A DNA stretch of 64,000 bases from Ariolimax columbianus (GCA_036924085.1 JAVGWX010000014.1:40543556-40607555), one strand, 5' to 3'. Counted from the first letter of the stretch, positions 22,586 to 34,415 are shown. Made by a program: numbers and translations. Notes: generated by a model not told the origin, from the letters alone.

Positions 22586-23136
22586 CCTTGAATTATCTAT
22601 TTTAAAAAAAGATCTATAAAAAATGTCACATTTTTATAAGTTATGGTGGCTTTCCAGGCAATGGAATATTTTCTTCAAGAGACTACCTAACCTTAGTATA
22701 CGATGATGTTGCTACAGTTGAATAAACAGATGTTGAATAGAAGGCCAGTTTAGACTTACACAGAAGTGTAAGTGTTAATGTATTGATGAAATAACACAGT
22801 TTGAACAGAGATGAGACTGAGACAAATCAATAACAATTACATGTTGATTCCCTTTGTCACATTGATGACATTTTATTGCACTATTCTCTGGGTTTTTTTA
22901 GTATTTGATGTGATAAATAATTATGTTCTGTGTCATCTAACCATCATATTTTTAACCTATTTTTATTGTAGCAGAACAAAACTATTTAACAATCAGGATT
23001 TTGGATCTGACCTTGGACATACTAGTAAATTAACTCTTTACAGTCTTAGTCAGTTTACTAGATGTGTGCATCTCAAAGTTTTTGTCAAAATAAAGTTCAT
23101 TAATAGTAAACAAATTGAGCTAAAATAATGATTAAA

Positions 23137-23365
23137 AGATCTTCTTCTTTGTTTATTCTCAAACTCTTGCTACCAAACCCTGAAAAGGATATTGTCTGGA
23201 GAACGGAATGCGTTGTGTCGTTGTTTACAGCTTGATCTTCTCTTTAGCTAGCCTGATCTGTTGCAGCCTGTTATCCAGGATCACCATGTGAAGATGTAGA
23301 AGGGTCTTGGCAGCTCTTGTTCGCTGGCCTGATAGCTCATGCTTTTTCAGCATCTTGATCCCTGA
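23137..23365 (-). mobile_element. Family B SINE, internally deleted
   Basis: Begins TCTTCTTCTTTGTTTATTCT and ends CAGCATCTTGATCCC. The central core module is missing between ~23235 and 23240. Confidence 0.8.
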
Positions 23366-24425
23366 TTAATAGAACTAAATGCACATCATTCAATTATCTA
23401 TGACATGAAGGGTACTGGAAGATCAAACCAGTGCGTATATTGGAACTGTATAAGCCGATAATGTGGCCCTGATAATTAAATCAGATGCACATGTCCAGAC
23501 CAATCTTCAAGTTGAGGAAGAAAGGGATGACCATTATCAGTTTCTTCTTCTTCTTCTTTGTTCGTTCTTTTTCTCCCGCTACCAAACCCTGAAAGGGCTT
23601 AAGTAGCAGAATGTAGTCCAGAGAACGGAATGCATCGAATCGTAATTTACAGCTTGACTGCGATATTTGCACCTTTCGGTCCAACACATCCGACTTCAGC
23701 AAGCATTTTTTTAGTACTGGGTTAGCATTCCCTCTTTGATCCCTTCTTCTTAGCCAGTCTGCCCTGCTGCAGCATGTTATCCAGGATCACCGCGTGGAGG
23801 TGTAGAAGGGTCTTGGCAGCTCTGGTTCACTGGCCCTGACGCTAGCAGTCAGCTATGGGTCCCTGACCACTGCAGCTCATGCGCTGCTCAGCATCTTGAT
23901 CCCCATTATCAGTTTAAAAACCGTGATGTCGTTAAGAGAATAGAATAGACATCACATTATACTCTAAAACAGGTCAAGCGGTTCAAATACTTAGGAGCTC
24001 TACTAAACCAGGAGGAAGGTTTTAAAGAAGAGTTGGCTACATGAAGGGCTACAACTGGTAAACTATTTCATATCATACGTAGAGGTTTCTTCAGGAGAAG
24101 AGGAATAAGTTAGAAAACTAAGATGACTGACAACTTCCCTAGCTATGTACCAGTTTTTATTTAAGGAATGAGTAATAGGCAATGACAACAACTGAGAAGT
24201 GCGATATCTAAGGAAGGTAGATCAGGTAGCAAGAAAATAGATGGTCCTCCATCAGACAATATAACAAGATCTTGAAGTCCAAGGATCTAGACCCTTAAGG
24301 ACAAAGTCTGCTGTAATAAAAGACTGGACTAGACTGGAACCAGGCCAAGAGGGAGACAGCGGATAGAATAGTCTGACACTCTTTTGATAAAAGCCTTACA
24401 CTCCAAGGTAGAAGAGGAGTGACTA
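23366..24425 (+). mobile_element. LINE RT fragment split by a SINE
   Basis: Before the insertion the sequence reads ADNVALIIKSDAHVQTNLQV (the YADD box as ADN). After it come KQVKRFKYLGALLNQEEGF and TTGKLFHIIRRGFF, the RT thumb region with its FKYLGA phrase. Stops are frequent. The SINE at 23544-23902 interrupts it. Confidence 0.75.
23544..23902 (-). mobile_element. Family B SINE, long form, nested in LINE
   Basis: Complete copy with the 13-bp duplication CCATTATCAGTTT at 23531-23543 and 23903-23915. Confidence 0.92.
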
Positions 24426-25431
24426 AGTAAGTAGGACACAAAGTGTTCATAATAAAAATATATAATAGTATGAAGCGTTAAATGTCATTGATTTATTCTT
24501 TTTTGCTCACCATTTATTCTTTTTTGCTCACCATGTGTTTTTGTATTTTTGCATTATCCCATCAGTGGCATTACTACATTCACTTCTGAGTCCCAGCCAG
24601 AGTCTAAATTCAACTTGTTTTTAATATCAACGTGTAATCTAGATGTATGGTCATTCATTAGTCTGATCAAATAATAAATAGTTTCTCCGCTCTTGAAGTT
24701 CAATTCCATCGCACAACTGTAACATATTCACCAAATGCATAAACATGTCATTTGTCTGAAGCTCTTCGTTAAACAAATTCTGCCATACTTAAGTTATTAA
24801 AAATACTTTAATGTTGTCGATATGCATCAGAGCAAAGCGCAAGTGTTAGATGTTAATTTAAGTCCCATTAGACATTATCTGATGTTTTACATGCCTTCAA
24901 TTACATTCAGATGTGACCGTAAAGAGTTACGTTGGACAGTAAAGGGCTAATTGAAGAAATTGTGCTGTGCAAGAGTTATGAGATTTTACTTTTTACATAT
25001 TTCTTTTATTTTAGTGGTCACTCTCATGAGATTACTGTACATGTCCTGTCTAAGTGAGATTACTGTACATGTCCTGTCTAAATCCTTTTCTGCTCTGTCT
25101 TTCCCTGTGAATCATCAAACCTCAGCAAGATTTGTCGTGGAAGAGATTTTTCCAGTCTTTTCAATGTCTTCTTTCATTCTCTTTTTAACTCCCAATTTTC
25201 ATTTGTTTTCGGGTAATCCTTTGTTCATTTCCTTTGAGGGTTCCAGAGCAAGTTCTGCCCTGACTTGGTAGTGGAAAACCTCTTTAATGTGTGTCGTCTA
25301 ATCAGTCATCAACCTCTTTCCTGATCAAGGTTACTTTCCCCGTCTGTACCTTCTATTGGCTGATTCTTTCCACATTGATGATGCAATCATTCTTTTAAAA
25401 TCTATTTTAATGCTAGCACTCAATTATCATA

Positions 25432-25652
25432 AATGTCAACTTGCATGGTTGATCAGTTATCAAGAATGTCAACTTGCATGGTTGATCAGTTATCAAGAAT
25501 GTCAACTTGCGTGGTTGATCAGTTATCAAGAATGTCAACTTGTATGGTTGATCAGTTATCAAGAATGTCAACTTGCATGATTGATCAGTTATCAAGAATG
25601 TCAACTTGTATGGTTGATCAGTTATCAAGAATGTCAGCTTGTATGATTAATT
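25432..25652. repeat. 33-bp minisatellite, about 6.7 units
   Basis: Unit starts at 25432, 25465, 25498, 25531, 25564, 25597 and 25630; each reads AATGTCAACTTGCATGGTTG then ATCAGTTATCAAG with few changes. The period of 11 codons keeps open frames on both strands, but there is no other sign of coding. Confidence 0.95.
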
Positions 25653-25854
25653 GCTTCATCTTTTTGCTCCAAGTGAAGTATAGTCACCATTACAGCTGAC
25701 CCCTTTACAGGAACCCTCTATTCAAACATTTGCAGTGGCAGGTTCATGCTAATTGTTTTAACAGATCAGGTTGCTGGCCCCATGGACAACCCTCTTTAGT
25801 CACCAATTACAACGTGCTTTGAAGGTTACAGTGGGCCTATTGTTTTAGAATATC

Positions 25855-26085
25855 TGATTATCGTTGTGGTAGAGCACTGCAAAGGTACAGGATTCAATCC
25901 TAGTTACTGGCACATCCAGTCGACCCAGTTGTAAATGCCAACCTTGTTTACTGTTAGGGAAGGAAAGGGAACCCAGGTACCCATTTACAGTTAGGTTGAC
26001 TGAAGCGTACTGATAGCGGGATACATACCCTATACCTTTGCCATAAACAGCAAGTGCTTTACCACTGCACTGATTGTACACACAG
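25855..26085 (+). repeat. Family D repeat (old tRNA-like SINE)
   Basis: GTTGTGGTAGAGCACTGCAA resembles a tRNA A box and GATTCAATCC a B box. CCCAGTTGTAAATG and TACTGTTAGGGAAGGAAAGG follow, as in the copies at 28440 and 58505. The second half appears to be an inverted piece of the same family (TACCTTTGCCATAAACAGCA). Confidence 0.6.
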
Positions 26086-26468
26086 CTGCTCGTGCACTGT
26101 ATTAGATCTTCTAAAAATCCACCCAAATTGGACTTCCTAAAAATGTTGTTTACAGCGGTCAATAATGGTCTGGGCCTTCTCAGTTGATAGGAGACCTTAT
26201 TCAACCTATGTTACAAATATCTTTAAAAAACTGTAAATTGTTGTTATTTTTCAAAGTTTGTATGTTTTTTGGTTGGATTTATTGTCATATACTAGGCCTC
26301 TCAATTTATGCTTTAATAGACACAGAAAGGTTGGCTACAGCATATGGATTGAGGCCTCAAGCCTTCTGTGGCTTGTGTTCGAGATGCTTTCCAAGCCTTT
26401 GACTGTCCCCAGTCTGCCCGAGGTTATTTGTTGTTAGAGTTGTTTCTCCTTTTCTACCTGATAGTGAG

Positions 26469-26592
26469 ATCTGTATACATAGACCTCAACTCGTGTGCTA
26501 TCTGTATACATAGACCTCAACTCGTGTGCTATCTGTATACATAAACCTCAACTCGTGTGCTATCTGTATACATAGACCTTGGCTTGTGTGCT
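26469..26592. repeat. 31-bp minisatellite, four units
   Basis: Units start at 26469, 26500, 26531 and 26562 with ATCTGTATACATAGACCTCA then ACTCGTGTGCT; the last unit is diverged. Confidence 0.93.
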
Positions 26593-26807
26593 TGAGATAA
26601 AAGTAGAAAGCTGAGGGAGGCCAAGCACCAATTATTAACAGAACATAACTTATTGAGTATTGTAGTGTTATGTAGACCCACTATTGCTTTATGGGAGTGA
26701 GCCCTGGCTGATGAATAAATATATACCAAAATGACTATTGGTACCAGAAATATGATCCCTAAGAAGAATGTTTCATATACATTAGATTAGATAACTAAAA
26801 AATAAGG

Positions 26808-27050
26808 GGGGGCGATATGGGCTAGTGATTAAGGGAAACGGAAAACAAGTCGAAGGTGCTGGGTTCGCTACCCAATCACAGCACTGGCCGTTACCCCAGG
26901 AAAGCAAACCCTTAGAAAATGCAAGTGGAAACAGACCATTGCATAAAATACATGCAGAAGTCGGATGCACTGGGCTGACAGGCACAAAATAAAAACAATG
27001 CAACACACATCGCCTTGGAGAATAGAAAAATATGGCAAATTCACACAAAA
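26808..27050 (+). mobile_element. Family A SINE
   Basis: Head GATATGGGCTAGTGATTAAG, B box GGTTCGCTACCC, family body, tail at 27040-27056. Possible short duplication AAAAATAA on both sides. Confidence 0.88.
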
Positions 27051-27067
27051 ATAATCAAATGATTTGC

Positions 27068-27470
27068 GCTTTATGCTGAAGATGTCAAGGCACTTGCCTA
27101 GAAATTGATGTGAACTTTCGTCCTTCTCTATGTATTCACCCTGCAAAACAATGCACTTCTCCCATCTATTCTCCACTGTCCTCATACCCTGATTGTAGAA
27201 TTCCTTTGTCTGGGTCTGAAACCACGCCTCCAGTTCAGTAATCAGGTCCTGGACGTTAGAAAAATGTGCAGGTGTGAGATCATGCTACATCCGCCATACT
27301 CACTGGAGTTCATACTGAACTGAAGAAGTGGTTCTGGGCCCAGACGGAGGAATTCTACAATCAGAAAGGTGAAGAACAGATGGGAGAAGTATATCCCCCT
27401 GCAGGGTGAATACATAGAGGACTAAATTTCACACAAGTTTTCATATGTGCCTTGACTCCCTTGTTCATTG
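27068..27470. mobile_element. Palindromic mariner relic (two opposed C-termini)
   Basis: The left arm (27080-27260) is the reverse complement of a mariner transposase C-terminus (RWEKCIVLQGEYIEK on the minus strand). The right arm (27330-27425) reads NRWEKYIPLQGEYIED on the plus strand. The ends are GTCAAGGCACTTGCC and the reverse of the same (GTGCCTTGACTCC). The element is a foldback of two 3' halves. Confidence 0.75.
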
Positions 27471-28007
27471 AAGTTGAAGATACTCATCTTTGTACTGGAC
27501 TTTATTTCTTTGGAGTTGCATAAATTCATGCAATGACAACTCCTCTCACCTTCTGTATTCTCAATCTATAATTTCCTGTACCTCCTACCTTATTATGACT
27601 CAACTCTAAAAGAATCAGCAATGGGTTTGTCCCCTAACACAATCTGAACGTTGTCAACACTTTATTCCCAATATTTTGGTGAATCTACAGACCCCAACAA
27701 AAATAATTCAGGTAGACACCTTACATTTGCTTTCCTCTTCTAGTACAGTTTATATTTGTTTCGTGTGCCAGTTTGCATTTAACACAAGTTGACATGTATG
27801 AATTGTTCAATGTCTTGATTATTGTTTACTGTCCATGTTTCTGAGCTACACTTGCGTGTTGCCAGGGCCTGAAAGGGGAGCAACGAATAGCAATACCTTA
27901 ACTTGCCAGGAGGGTTTGGCATTGGGCCAGCTACCTCATTCTGTTATTGTTGAATGCCTCTGATGAGTAACTTTACATTGTTTTTGTTTTTTTTGCACCC
28001 TGAATAG

Positions 28008-28270
28008 GTGGTGGGTTGCAGTAGCTTTCTTCACATCCTAAGCGTACTGATGAAGGTGGACCGGGGTCCTCCAGGCGGTTGTACTATGCTTGGTTTCATC
28101 TGCATGACTTCTCACTACTACAGGGATCACGTCAATCCCCCACCTCGTTAGCCAGACTGAAACAGTTTGTTTCCAGTGAGAACTATATGAATGTGAGGTG
28201 GAGTCTTCGTCAGTATGTTTACCTGACTAACATTGTCTGATCAGTATGTTCTGCCTGACCAGGCAATAGT
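28008..28270 (-). mobile_element. Family C SINE
   Basis: Minus copy: GGTGGGTTGCAGTAGCTTTC, GTCCTCCAGGCGGTTGTACT, GGGATCACGTCAATCCCCCA, CTCGTTAGCCAGACTGAAAC, and a distal part near CTGACCAGGCAATAG. Confidence 0.8.
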
Positions 28271-28439
28271 TTCCTCTCCTCCTCACTCTGTTAAAACTTT
28301 ATGCCCTAAGAAACAGAACAAAAGACATACGCCTCCTAGAAGAAGAGGAATGGCTATGTCAAGTTTTAGAGCAACGCATGCAGGCTGGCTTGGCATTTAT
28401 TATTTGTATATAGGACACAATCATTGTTCTTCGGTGTAG

Positions 28440-28640
28440 TAGATCTCTGGCTCTTTACGGTAAAGGTGTAGGGTTTAATTCTTGTTACTGGTATACTTCA
28501 GTCAATCCAACTTGAAATAGTTAACTGGCATACTGTTATGGTAGGAAGAGAACTGGCGTCCTCATACAATGAAGTCTCTAACAATTCATCCCCGACAGCA
28601 ATGTGGGTTATGGGGCATCTTTACCTTCATTGTTCTTCCT
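28440..28640 (+). repeat. Family D repeat
   Basis: AGGTGTAGGGTTTAATTCTT (B-box region), CAATCCAACTTG, ATGGTAGGAAGAGAACTGG and GAAGTCTCTAACAATTCATC follow the family D order. Confidence 0.55.
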
Positions 28641-28866
28641 TCTTCCACTTTTTACTAGGAGCATGTGGACTACCGCTGCAGTTGGCTTCTTGCAGAAAGC
28701 CTGGTCAAAGTACATGTGTGCCCTTACATTGGCGGTTTATTTAGTTCTTTATTACACAGGAATCGTTGGTAACTCTGAACCAGCCGTCCCTACCCAACTT
28801 TTATCAAGGATGCAGTGATAGGACCACTGAGATCATGCCGAGGCATGAAGTTCACTCTGACCCTCA

Positions 28867-29125
28867 AGGGTTGTTGTTGTTTGCTGAGTTGAGTTTACTC
28901 ATGACGATATTTCATTTGTAGCAGGCTACAGTGGTTTTTCTTACATCCTGAGATGTATTTGAGAGGGTGACCAGGGTCCTCCTGTGCTGTAGTGCAATGT
29001 GAGGCTCCTCAGTGAGCTCACCACTGAAGGGATTGCTGTGACACGGCCTGTTTCCAGGTGACCGTTGGAGACGTGAAGTGTGGGTATTGATCAGTATGTT
29101 TCACCTGGCCCTGGTGTTAGTCTTT
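28867..29125 (-). mobile_element. Family C SINE, diverged
   Basis: Starts TTGTTGTTTGCTGAGTTGAG (the AAC tail in reverse) and contains ACCAGGGTCCTCC, GAAGGGATTGCTGTGACACG, CCTGTTTCCAGG and ATCAGTATGTTTC. Confidence 0.65.
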
Positions 29126-29143
29126 TCTTCTTCTCCACACTCT

Positions 29144-29164
29144 CTCTCTCTCTCTCTCTCCCCT
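29144..29164. repeat. (CT)n microsatellite
   Basis: Uninterrupted CT dinucleotide run. Confidence 0.9.
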
Positions 29165-29195
29165 TCCCTCTAGGATAGAAACCTCTGTGTGACTG

Positions 29196-29297
29196 ATTCT
29201 TTTTCTTTGTTCGTTCTCAATCTCCCGCTACCAAGCCATGCCAGCTTGACTGCTATATTTGCACCTTTCGGTCCGACACATCCAACTTCAGCAGGTG
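29196..29297 (-). mobile_element. Family B SINE, short and internally deleted
   Basis: TTTGTTCGTTCTCAATCTCC jumps from ACCAAGCC directly to CAGCTTGACTGCTATATTTG, then ends CCAACTTCAGCAG. Confidence 0.75.
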
Positions 29298-29427
29298 TGA
29301 CAGAGATAAGAAATGGACCATTGCTGCACTGAGATCATGCCATTAGAGTCACGTAACAATTTGCTATGGCTGATCTAGAATATACAACTGTAACAGGGGT
29401 GAAATTTTGACTACTGCCACACTTCAT

Positions 29428-29574
29428 CTTTGTTCGTTCTCAATCTCTCGCTACCAAGCCCTGAAAAGGGCTTTGCAAGTAGCAGGATGTTGTCCGTAGA
29501 ACGGAACTCATTGTATCGTAGTTTACAACTTGACTGCGATATTTGTACCTTTCAGTCCGCCACATCCGACTGAG
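29428..29574 (-). mobile_element. Family B SINE, short form
   Basis: Short form from CTTTGTTCGTTCTCAATCTC to CCGCCACATCCGACT. Confidence 0.78.
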
Positions 29575-29803
29575 ATCATGTCATAAAATGTGACTATTGA
29601 TGCAATATCGTTCTTCGGGGTCAAGAACTCTCAATCACATGGTATTCCACACCCCGCCACTCATACACAGCAAATGCCTGCAGAGTGTGGAATAGCCATC
29701 TGGGTTTTAAATATGCTCTAGAAAATATGGTTCTAGAATATGAGCAAATAACTCATTTTCTAGAGTATCAGAAGAGAATGAGAAATAGAGAGTTCTCGTA
29801 ATT

Positions 29804-30042
29804 TGTTGTTGTTGCATTCACCTTATTTCTCTATTCTCCCAGGTCGTGTGCATTACACTATGTTTATATTTTGCTCCTTTTGGCCCAGTGCATCCTACTT
29901 CAGCATGCATTTTATGTAAGGGCCTGCTTCCTCCTGCATTTTCTAAGGGTCTGCTTCCCCGGGGTAACAGTAGGCACTGTAATTGAGGAGCGAACCCAGC
30001 ACCTTCAGATTGTGAGCTGTGTCACTAACCTACGTCGCCCCT
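29804..30042 (-). mobile_element. Family A SINE
   Basis: Minus copy from the TTGTTGTTGCATTCACC end to the head ACCTACGTCGCCCC. A near-perfect duplication is visible: GTTCTCGTAATT (29792-29803) and GTTCTCATAATT (30043-30054). Confidence 0.88.
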
Positions 30043-30054
30043 GTTCTCATAATT

Positions 30055-31542
30055 AAGGTATTTGTATCTATACATGCTGTATAGGATTTGTTCTCTTTAA
30101 ATTTCTATGTATTTTTTAATCCAAAAAAAGATTTTCTTGCTTCTATAACTTTTGCTGTGCTTGTCAGTTCCTCATACTTTGACCATTTCAGTGCCAGGAT
30201 ACATGAAAGTCAGAACGATTTTGTTGTAATAAACATTGTCACACTGTTATAAGGTGTTGTGTGTTCTCATTTGTTCTGTCATATATCGTTATATTGTGTT
30301 ACAATTCCTCAATTGTTCTGTTGTATAACATTCTATGTTGTCATACTGTTATATGTGTTACATATTCTCACATGTTTTGTTATATAACATTCTGTGCTCT
30401 CACCAAATGTAGATACCCAGGGCGTGCATGCAGCCAAGATGCTGTGAGCTTAGTTGACAATTCTATTGTGTGCAGGTAGTTTGAAAATGGTCCAGCGGAC
30501 TAAGATCACAATGAATGTTTGAGTCCCATGCTGCATGCAGTGGGGAGGATGTCTTTCCTATTTGACCCAGTCAAGTGTTGCAGGGGCGGAACCCTGATAT
30601 GGAGAGTCATTTTCCATTCTTAATGTCCATGGCCTGCTTTAAGAGCTGATGGACAGGGAACGGCAAGGCAGACCAAATGTCCTGTTAGGGACAGATGGTG
30701 AAGGTGCTTTCAAGCCATGTCTGCTGGGTGGATTCGTGACCTGGTCATACCAGGGGATCACAAGAAGACACCTCTGACTACACATGAAGAGCGACAATGG
30801 TGTTTTAGTTCATGGACGCCGCCAGGCCTCAGATTTGACTGGAATTCACGCTAGTCAACGACTTAAACTTGTGACATTTCGATTAGTTGGTTCATTTATT
30901 TTTTGTGTTTTCTTCCCTCCTATTATCCTGTAAGGTCATTAACATCGGCAATGGTTACTCTGTGTTGTATTTCCACTGTCTAGTTCACACAGCCAAACTT
31001 CATGAGATTCATTCTTTTCGCCTTATTTGCAGACAGTGTTGGTTTAGGTATGACTGTGAAATGTAGACACAGGACAATAATGGACTAAAACACATCGCCC
31101 TGGAGAGATTGAGCCCTGTCGTATTATCAAGATGCCCAAGACATGTCACTCACACGCTGAGTGATGTTCCTACGACCTCTTGTGGCTACACCAAAGACAA
31201 AACACAAACTAGTTGTATACAGGCTCTGCAAGGTCTTCTAAACCAGTATAATAACGTTAAGTTAAGTATGTGGAAAGCTTCAATGCATTTTTTGATAACT
31301 GCAGAATAGCCTAAGTTTCTGAGCCATACAGCACAGACAGGTGACACATGTTATGTAATTCTGTAACTTGGTTTTCAGTAAAAGCCTCTGCTAGGTCTAG
31401 ACTCAATCCAGTGCTTCATAGAAGTGGCAGAATAATTCATGGGAGAGAACACATCCATGTACCAGATCATGTAAAGTACATATAAGAGAGATTGTGACCC
31501 AGATGGACACATACTGCAGTGTAACTGTTAAATTAACCGTTG
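30055..31542. other. Unassigned intergenic stretch
   Basis: 30230-30410 is rich in imperfect repeats of a TGTTATA/ATTCT theme. 30600-30880 could hold a decayed LINE C-terminus but no motif is clear. No gene seen. Confidence 0.4.
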
Positions 31543-31772
31543 GGGACAGAGTGTCCTAATGGTTAAATGACACGGCTCACAACTCATTGTGCTGGGTTCG
31601 ATCCCCATTTCAGCACCGGCCGTTACCCCGGGGAAGCAAACCCTTAGAAAATGCAGGAGGAAGCAGACCCTTACATAGACTGGGTAAGACATACGCAAAA
31701 TAAAAACACAGTGCAACGCACACCGCCTTGGGGAATAGAGAAATAAGACGACGCCAAAAAATATATATATAT
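31543..31772 (+). mobile_element. Family A SINE, internally deleted
   Basis: The head GACAGAGTGTCCTAATGG and B box GGTTCGATCCCC are intact. The shared core (GCTGAAGTCGGATG) is deleted between CTTACATAGA and CGCAAAATAAAAAC. Duplication AAATTAACCGTTG (31530-31542) and AAATTAACTGTTG (31773-31785). Confidence 0.9.
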
Positions 31773-31785
31773 AAATTAACTGTTG

Positions 31786-32440
31786 CAGTGCGGAAAACAC
31801 AACTTATTTTAAGGAATTCCACAAGGCAGATCAGTCCTCAATGTCGAGGAGGCCTTTGCATTCCCGGTGTGTCTCATGGGTAGGTGCGCAGCAATGGTGG
31901 ACGGCAATTAATAAAACCAGATTGATAGGGACGTTGATTTATTTTCAACAAAGGCTGAATGCGGGAGATAAGTATGTACGTGAAACATTTCCGGGGACAT
32001 AGAGTCATGTGGTTGACATGTAACTGTTGCATTCAGAGCGAGGTTCTTTACTTTGTATAGAAGGATGATGTTTGCATCCTGCCCTTTGGCAGAGATCTGA
32101 TCAGTGAATCAAATAGGTGTGAAGTGACCAAGTTCAAATCACATTGCCCTTAATTTGATAAACCAGGTATGATTTAACTGCCTCTTCCAGTCTACCCAAC
32201 TGTAAATGGGTACCTGATGAAGCTAAGGGAAAATGTTGAGCTACCACATGTATAACGAAGTTCGTCACCACTTTCAATAATGAAAGGGACTATCTATCGT
32301 CAGTCCACTTGTGTCGTTAGAAGTCATATGGAGGTATTACCACTTTTGTTTCATATTTTGTTGGCAGGCGAAAATCTGCTGGTGACTTGCCAGGTTAATC
32401 CCAGTATCTGTTACCAACCATTAGGTTGGTAGCCCCTGGA
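31786..32440. other. Unassigned, with a family D piece
   Basis: Around 32100-32310 there is a diverged family D copy (CCCAACTGTAAATGGGTACC). The remainder is unassigned. Confidence 0.4.
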
Positions 32441-32730
32441 ATATACGATCGCCTATTTTTGGAACTGGTGATGGTGGAAGCGTAAATTAGAGCAAGGTAG
32501 ACTCGCAGCCTGTCAGTCGGCATCTATGCAAAAGTATAAATGGGCCGGCCATGTGTTCTGCATGACTGACGATAGATGAACGAGGATGGTGACTTTCTGG
32601 TGGTCATACAACTACAACAGTCCACTCGACCACCAGCGGACGACATGGAGAGATGGCCTGCACCACGCCAAGGGACTCCAGGGCGAAGGACAGGCACATA
32701 TTAAAGCAGCTTTTTGGTCACCTGGCATCA
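32440..32730 (+). mobile_element. RTE-like LINE C-terminal fragment
   Basis: Reads QKYKWAGHVFCMTDDR, then TTWRDGLHHAKG, the (W)AGH..RM.D.R block after the RT. Related sequence lies on the minus strand at 39120-39370 (TRRVSFWWPFNYKRPHG). Confidence 0.65.
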
Positions 32731-32734
32731 GGAT

Positions 32735-33000
32735 TCAAAAAAGGAAAGGGACCTAGGTGTTATAATAGATCATACAGGTAAGGTGCGGGAGCAAGTCCAG
32801 GCGGCAGTGAAAAATGTTAATCCTAGGTATGATTAAAATAAACATTACACGTAAGAGCTAGGAAGTGAAAGTCAAACTATATAAATCATTGGTGGGGCCT
32901 AAATTGGAGTTCTGTGTTCAGGTGTGGAGTCCTTATCATAGAGTGGATAAAGACAGGCTAGAAAGGATTCAAAGAATAGCTACAAAAATGATCGTGGAGT
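32735..33000 (+). mobile_element. CR1/L2-clade LINE RT C-terminus
   Basis: Reads ERDLGVIIDHTGKVREQVQA, then KSLVGPKLEFCVQVWSPYHR and DRLERIQRIATKMI. The DLGV.I, LEYCVQ.WSP and LE.IQR.ATK phrases are diagnostic of CR1/L2-type elements. It is cut off where the palindromic mariner begins. Confidence 0.8.
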
Positions 33001-33002
33001 TA

Positions 33003-33560
33003 TGCGAGGCGTGTTCAAATGAAACCGGTTAAAACTGAAACAGGTGATTAGGTTTCTAACAGCTGAAGGATGACATTTATCGCAGAATGCAGGCAGTGTA
33101 TGGTGATAAAAGTGTGTCGAAGATAACAGTGAAGAACTGGGCTACGGTGTTTAAAGAAGGACGTGAGTTAACGCAACAATATGCGTCTGACCTGATCTAG
33201 GAAGATGTGTCGTTAACTCACGTCCTTCTTTAAACATCGTTGTCAGTTCTTCACTGTTGTCTTCGACACACTTTTGTCACCATACACTGCCTTTATTATG
33301 TGATGAATGTCAACTGGTCGACATGCTTCAGATGTCAGAAACCTAATCACCGCTCGCTGATCAACTCTGGACGGATTTCGTATCACACCCTCAATGTTTT
33401 CAACAGTCTGCTGAGGAAACTTTGAGTCGGAAGATCATACAATTTTACAAACTTGACAGTTGGCATGTGCTGTTTACACCAGAAGTAACGGCATTCAGCG
33501 CATCGTATGTATGTTCACTTGTTGCAGTTTGGTCCGGTTTCATTTGACGAAAGACTCAGA
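33003..33560. mobile_element. Palindromic mariner relic (two opposed N-termini)
   Basis: The left arm (33003-33200) reads forward from GTTCAAATGAAACCGG through GTGATTAGGTTTCTAACAGC and AAGAAGGACGTGAGTTAACG. The right arm (33205-33555) is the reverse complement of the same 5' region, ending GGTTTCATTTGAC. Same family as 4614-5230. The spacer between the arms is only ~20 bp. Confidence 0.82.
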
Positions 33561-33826
33561 AAAACTAGTCTACAGTGTCAAGTACAGAGAACGAACAAAT
33601 TAGGTTTTAAAAAAAAAAAGGATTTGTCAGTTACAGCACTGAGACGAAAACCTTTAGCAGTTCTGTACCACTTCGGTCCTAGATCTCTGGTCATTCTATC
33701 GCATAATGGACGGTCTTGGGGGCGGGTACGTGTATATAATCACCAAAATGATACACTCAAACCTCAGTCAGCCCTTCTATATCTTCCTTTGTCTTCGGCG
33801 TTCTTCCCGAGAAGAACTTTTTGATG

Positions 33827-34090
33827 TTGTATCGTAGTTTATAGGGAGGCTGTGATATCTGCACCTTTCGGCCGACTTCAGCTGGATTTTGTGGGTACCA
33901 GGTTTGCTTTCTCATTGCAATCCCTTTTCTTTTTAGCCAGACTACACTAGCGCACGACCTCTTTCCAGGGCCACCGCGTGGAGGCGGTATAAGGTCTTAG
34001 TCGGACGTGGTTTGCTGGCCCAGATGCAAGCAGTTAGTTATGAGTCGCTGGCTGCTGTCAGCTTACCCACTGCCGCATTTTCGATACCTT
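33827..34090 (-). mobile_element. Family B2 SINE copy
   Basis: ATCGTAGTTTATAGGGAGGC, GATATCTGCACCTTTCGGCC, AGCCAGACTACACTAGCG, CTTAGTCGGACGTGG. Old subfamily. Confidence 0.65.
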
Positions 34091-34259
34091 CCAAAGCATG
34101 GACTGGGATTCCGTTACATCGACTGTCCTTGTTAAATACGTCTCAGATCACCACCACAGAGCTAAAGTTAAGGCCTTGGCCTCAATTCTCGTACTGGAAG
34201 TTATGCTTATGTGTGCACCAGTCCAGATCCCATATCCCGATTTCTCTCTGTGTAACACT

Positions 34260-34415
34260 TCTTCTTCTTCTGCATTCGTTCTCAATCTCCCGCTACCAAG
34301 CCCTGAATAGGGCATCGCAAGTAGGGTGTAGTCCGGAATGCGTTGTGTCACTAGTTTACAGCTTGACTGCGATGTTTGCACCTTTTGGTCCGACACATCC
34401 GCCTTTGGCGGCTAC
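34260..34415 (-). mobile_element. Family B SINE, short form, complete
   Basis: 156 bp from CTTCTTCTTCTGCATTCG to CCGCCTTTGGCGGCTAC, flanked by GTAACACT at 34252-34259 and 34416-34423. Confidence 0.85.

Noticed and set aside
25432..25652. CRISPR-like array
   Set aside because: Units are contiguous with no unique spacers, and the genome is eukaryotic.
25356..25699. Repeat protein with an 11-residue period
   Set aside because: It is a 33-bp minisatellite open in several frames on both strands, with no flanking coding signal.
30261..30479. Small hydrophobic protein
   Set aside because: Low-complexity TGTTATA-rich sequence; no start context or family match.
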